Source: UBA10348 sp002469915
Lineage (GTDB): Bacteria; Bacteroidota; Rhodothermia; Rhodothermales; UBA10348
DNA length: 64,000 bases
Assembly (NCBI GenBank): GCA_029249345.1
Contig: JAQWHM010000004.1
Span: forward strand, 55,953-119,952
Direction: 5' to 3'
How positions within the stretch are numbered: position 1 is the stretch's first letter; each line of letters begins with the position of its first letter. Under the pieces are notes generated by a model. It ran no database searches. It worked only from the letters and a program-made list of their open reading frames with translations, and was not told the DNA's origin. A program made the position numbers and the translations under genes. Positions 61,280-64,000 of the stretch are shown piece by piece.

Positions 61280-62458
61280 ATGAAACCACTTGCGAACCGA
61301 ACAGAACACCTAGCTCAGAGCAATATTCGAGCAATTACGCTTCTGCTAAATGAATATGGTGGTATCAATCTTGGCCAGGGCATTTGTGACATGCCAACAC
61401 CAGATGCCATTAAGAAGGGTGCGCATAAAGCTATTGACGATGACAAGTCCATCTACTCCTACTATGGAGGAATAGACAGACTACGTAGTGCTCTTCTCAA
61501 AAAATGTCAGGAGTACAACCAAATCCCGGTTCGTTCTGAAGACGAGATTATGGTTACGGTCGGTTCTACCGGTGCTTTTGTCGCTACCATGTTCACATTG
61601 CTCAATCCCGGCGATGAAGTGATTGTTTTTGAGCCCTATTACGGGTATCACTGCAACTTGCTTACTGTGATGGGAGCCAAATTGCGATTTATCCAGACCA
61701 CAGGACCGGATTGGAAAATTGACTTTGAAGCTGTAGAAGCCCTGATTACGGATAAAACGAAGGCCATTGTGGTGACCACTCCAGGAAATCCGAATGGAAA
61801 GGTTTGGACCCGTTCGGAATTAGAAAAAATCGCAGCGCTACTTGAGAAGCATGATATTTACGCGATAACGGACGAGATTTACGAATACATGCTCTATGAC
61901 GGAAGAGAGCATATTTCTTTGGCCTCCCTCCCTGGCGCCTTTGAGCGCACCATTACGCTGTCTGGTTTCTCTAAGACCTACAATATGACGGGCTGGCGTC
62001 TGGGCTATGCCGTGGGGCCAGAAGCCATCATAGAGAAGATGGGACTGCTCTCAGATCTCATTTATATCTGTGCACCCACACCACTACAACACGGCGTGGC
62101 TGAAGCGTTTGAGATGGATGATGGATACTTCGACGAAATGGCATCTTCGTACGCACGTAAAAGGCAACTTATGTGCTCAACCCTGGAAGAAATAGGCTTC
62201 CTTGTGCCATGGCCAGAAGGATCCTATTACGTTTTGGCCGACTTCTCTCAATTAAGAAACCGATTTTCGGGATTTGAAGATGATGAACAAGCGAGTTTGA
62301 CCCTGGTAAAGGAAGCAGGCATCGGTACCGTTATGGGGCGTTCCTTCTACGATGATGACGCAGACGGTGCAAATTGCCTTCGATTCTGTTTTGCCAAGGA
62401 ATACGATGTATTAGAGGAGGCCTGCCGCAAATTGAAGGAAGCTTTTCCACCAGCCTAA
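61280..62458 (+). CDS. PLP-dependent aminotransferase class I/II
   Basis: A 392-aa fold-type I aminotransferase. Landmarks: LGQGICDMPTPD, YSYYGGIDRLRSAL, the TVGSTGAF cofactor loop, TTPGNPNGKVW (Asn), ITDEIYEYMLYDG (Asp and Tyr) and the PLP lysine in SGFSKTYNMTGWRLGYA near residue 233, then RFCFAKE with the substrate Arg. It resembles the YbdL/kynurenine-glutamine transaminase group, which accept methionine or aromatic amino acids; the substrate is not determinable. Ten nt separate it from the TamB-like gene. Confidence 0.93.
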   Translation: MKPLANRTEHLAQSNIRAITLLLNEYGGINLGQGICDMPTPDAIKKGAHKAIDDDKSIYSYYGGIDRLRSALLKKCQEYNQIPVRSEDEIMVTVGSTGAFVATMFTLLNPGDEVIVFEPYYGYHCNLLTVMGAKLRFIQTTGPDWKIDFEAVEALITDKTKAIVVTTPGNPNGKVWTRSELEKIAALLEKHDIYAITDEIYEYMLYDGREHISLASLPGAFERTITLSGFSKTYNMTGWRLGYAVGPEAIIEKMGLLSDLIYICAPTPLQHGVAEAFEMDDGYFDEMASSYARKRQLMCSTLEEIGFLVPWPEGSYYVLADFSQLRNRFSGFEDDEQASLTLVKEAGIGTVMGRSFYDDDADGANCLRFCFAKEYDVLEEACRKLKEAFPPA

Positions 62459-62487
62459 TTCGCGCACTAAACCGTCCTTAAACCGAT

Positions 62488-63486
62488 CTATTTGATTCCT
62501 GCCTTAGCTATCGCTTTCAGAAGGGGATCGTGTAGCAGGCTGTTGGAGACGATAACACCCCGATTCTCTTTCAGTTGATAGCCGTGCTTGTATATCAACG
62601 GCTTCCCATTGATATCAGTCACCTTTCCTCCCGCTTCTTCTACGATTAGCATGCCCGCAGCATGATCCCAGATGTTCTCTACGTAGCGTCTATCAGATGG
62701 AAGCCGCATGTAAATTTCAGCATCTCCTCCTGCAACAACCGCATACTTGGCCTGCGAATCCAACCGCACCGATTTTCCTGAAATGCCCAAATATTGTGCG
62801 ATGAGCTGCGCCCCAGAATGAGACGTGTGAGTCGATTCTACAGATTCTGAAAATCGAACCTTATCGGGCTCTATTTGCTTGGATATGGATACCTTTTCTA
62901 GGACTTTCATATCCTGAAGCTGAAAGAACTCCGTGCCCTGCCCCTTAACCGCAATGGCTATAATACCTTTGCTGTCGGGAGCCATAGAGAGGGTAAGATT
63001 AGGACAAGCCAGTGCAGCCACGACGACTTCCCCATCGGCAATGAGAGCCAAGGCTACAGCATATTGATCTCCTCGAAGAAATCCTTTGGTACCGTCGATA
63101 GGATCAAGCGTCCAATATCGTGGAGCTTGATCCTTGTGACCACCGTAATCTATCCATTCCAGAATAGCCGCCTCGCTGGCATCTGGGCGAATTTCGCGCA
63201 CTCTAGAGACGACCTGATCTTTGACGAGAATATTCTCTTCAGTTCGAAGTTCGTCTGCGACTTCCTCGGCAATAATTGGATCGTTCGGATACGCTTTTCT
63301 GAGGCGAGAACACACGAGTGCTTGGCTACCAAAGTCGGCAATGGTAACCGGACTTCGATCTTTCTTCTGGATTTCTCCAGGAGCCAATTCGCGCTGGACA
63401 TTCCGACAGAGATCGGCTGCCTCTCTAACCGCAGCAAGCGCAATCATCTTTTCCGAGTAATACGTGTGTTTCAAATTCAGCTCCAT
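62488..63486 (-). CDS. 3'(2'),5'-bisphosphate nucleotidase (HAL2-like)
   Basis: A 332-aa inositol-monophosphatase-superfamily enzyme, closer to yeast HAL2 than to short CysQ. Metal and substrate motifs are DRSPVTIADFGSQAL, IIAEEVADEL, YWTLDPIDGTKGFLRGDQYAVALAL and ENIWDHAAGMLIVEEAGGKVTD. It would remove the 3'-phosphate from PAP, the by-product of sulfate assimilation, using Mg2+. It overlaps the 3' end of the HsdR-N gene by 10 nt, so the two are probably co-transcribed. Confidence 0.92.
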   Translation of the reverse strand: MELNLKHTYYSEKMIALAAVREAADLCRNVQRELAPGEIQKKDRSPVTIADFGSQALVCSRLRKAYPNDPIIAEEVADELRTEENILVKDQVVSRVREIRPDASEAAILEWIDYGGHKDQAPRYWTLDPIDGTKGFLRGDQYAVALALIADGEVVVAALACPNLTLSMAPDSKGIIAIAVKGQGTEFFQLQDMKVLEKVSISKQIEPDKVRFSESVESTHTSHSGAQLIAQYLGISGKSVRLDSQAKYAVVAGGDAEIYMRLPSDRRYVENIWDHAAGMLIVEEAGGKVTDINGKPLIYKHGYQLKENRGVIVSNSLLHDPLLKAIAKAGIK

Positions 63487-63860
63487 TCTGGAAGGGATTC
63501 AAGAAACAGCACCTCATCGCCCTTAATCTCGGCGCAGAGATGCGTACTTCCGTTGGTCACAAAGATATAAGGTGCGCCAAGTACTTGGTTATAATTCGAC
63601 ACCTGTTCAAGTGTTCGTTGACTAATCGGTACGCTGGGCGCCTTGCATTCCACAACCATCCAGGCATGCCCTTGCTTGTCATGAACGACAATGTCGGCAC
63701 GTTTCGTTTCGCCATGCCGAATCACGGCCTTCTCGATGGCCATCAGTCCTAATGGAACGCCCATGGTCTCACTCAGATAGTGAATCATGGCCTGCCGAAC
63801 TACTTCTTCGGGGGTCTCCTGCACGTTCTTTTGGCGAACCGGGTCTTTCAATGGCAGCAA
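63477..63860 (-). CDS. Stand-alone HsdR N-terminal nuclease-domain protein
   Basis: A protein of about 127 aa corresponding to the type I restriction HsdR N-terminal domain (HSDR_N_2). The core runs ETPEEVVRQAMIHYLSETMGVPLGLMAIEKAV, then ETKRADIVVHDKQGHAWMVVECKAPSV with the D...ExK nuclease residues, and SNYNQVLGAPYIFVTNGS. No helicase or methylase genes accompany it; this single-domain form is common in Bacteroidota and its role is unknown. The ORF runs open to an ATG at 63944, but that part lies inside a terminator hairpin, so a TTG at 63860 (or 63851) is the probable start. Confidence 0.78.
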   Translation of the reverse strand: MLPLKDPVRQKNVQETPEEVVRQAMIHYLSETMGVPLGLMAIEKAVIRHGETKRADIVVHDKQGHAWMVVECKAPSVPISQRTLEQVSNYNQVLGAPYIFVTNGSTHLCAEIKGDEVLFLESLPEWS

Positions 63861-63892
63861 GATTGAGAGGTCGTGACGTAGTAATGATCTAC

Positions 63893-63929
63893 AAAAACGT
63901 GGCGGGGCGGATTTCACCCGCCCCGCCAC
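63893..63929 (-). terminator. Intrinsic terminator (minus strand)
   Basis: A 12-bp perfect G/C stem (63899-63910 with 63918-63929, arm gtggcggggcgg) and a 7-nt loop are followed on the minus strand by G then TTTTT (63897-63893). It ends the gene whose stop lies at 63957-63959 and overlaps the apparent 5' extension of the HsdR-N ORF. Confidence 0.88.
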
Positions 63930-63956
63930 CTCTAAGATAAGCAATGAGGTTCAAAC

Positions 63957-64000
63957 TCAGACTACACCAAAGGCTAACAGGGCGTCAGCGACTTTTACAA
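63957..64000 (-). CDS. C-terminal end of an unidentified gene (cut by window edge)
   Basis: The minus strand reads about 13 sense codons ending KVADALLAFGVV and a TGA stop, 28 nt before an intrinsic terminator. The position just ahead of a good terminator supports a real gene end. Too little is present to identify the product. Confidence 0.5.
   Translation of the reverse strand, partial: VKVADALLAFGVV

Noticed and set aside
63477..63860. Type I restriction-modification system
   Set aside because: Only the HsdR N-terminal domain is present; no helicase, hsdM or hsdS gene lies in the window, and single-domain forms are common in the phylum.

Overview
The window comes from a Gram-negative heterotroph of the Bacteroidota/Rhodothermota (FCB) assemblage. 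This is inferred from gene families, not from any rRNA. The pointers are a fused E1 alpha/beta 2-oxoacid dehydrogenase, a PorV/PorQ-like protein, an alpha/beta-hydrolase-OsmC fusion, a stand-alone HsdR N-terminal domain protein, Mpl next to a dipeptide epimerase, a TonB-type transducer, many lipoproteins, and mostly weak ribosome binding sites. Genes are densely packed: 1-4 nt start/stop overlaps are common, several convergent pairs overlap by 4-43 nt, and GTG/TTG starts are frequent. I see no rRNA, tRNA, CRISPR array, transposase or prophage.

Layout. 1-5063 (minus): truncated tpiA, a TlpA-like lipoprotein lacking the CxxC, fused E1 and an undecaprenyl-phosphate sugar transferase. 5254-10783 (plus): a Wzi-like barrel, a small unknown exported protein, a TonB-receptor-like protein and an RsmF-like methyltransferase, tightly coupled. 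10760-13595 (minus): PorV-like, GT2 and TonB. 13682-17366 (minus): CDF transporter, CoA-disulfide-reductase-like flavoprotein, RsmB. 17507-22551: methylmalonyl-CoA epimerase, GH18-like lipoprotein, SpmA/SpmB-like pair, glgA. 22509-26492 (minus): alkaline phosphatase, sensorless histidine kinase, DnaQ/GIY-YIG fusion. 26732-29264: mdh, tandem FKBP lipoprotein, NarL-type regulator.

29599-37246 is a complete cbb3 oxidase locus, ccoNOQP followed by ccoG, ccoH, ccoI and ccoS, with a SafE-family membrane protein converging on it. It holds both the low-oxygen terminal oxidase and its copper-delivery and assembly factors. Then come AlkA-like glycosylase, an exported methyltransferase-fold lipoprotein, two small unknowns, manC, and a TetR-TolC-MFP-RND efflux operon (41817-49143) with a plausible operator. 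The RND pump has an unusually large membrane insertion.

49153-52809 holds mpl, an unrecognised 348-aa protein and a dipeptide epimerase, probably a murein-peptide recycling group. 52811-55375 (minus) is MnmM-like, NRDE and hydrolase-OsmC. 55496-62458 is aroB, a TamB-like giant and an aminotransferase. 62488-64000 (minus) is a 3'(2'),5'-bisphosphate nucleotidase, the HsdR-N protein and the last codons of another gene.

I did not find a clearly new multi-gene defence or mobile system. The best leads are the unknown protein between mpl and the epimerase, the extra membrane segments in the RND pump, perfect inverted repeats inside genes, the predicted exported methyltransferase, and candidate operators upstream of tetR and ccoN.
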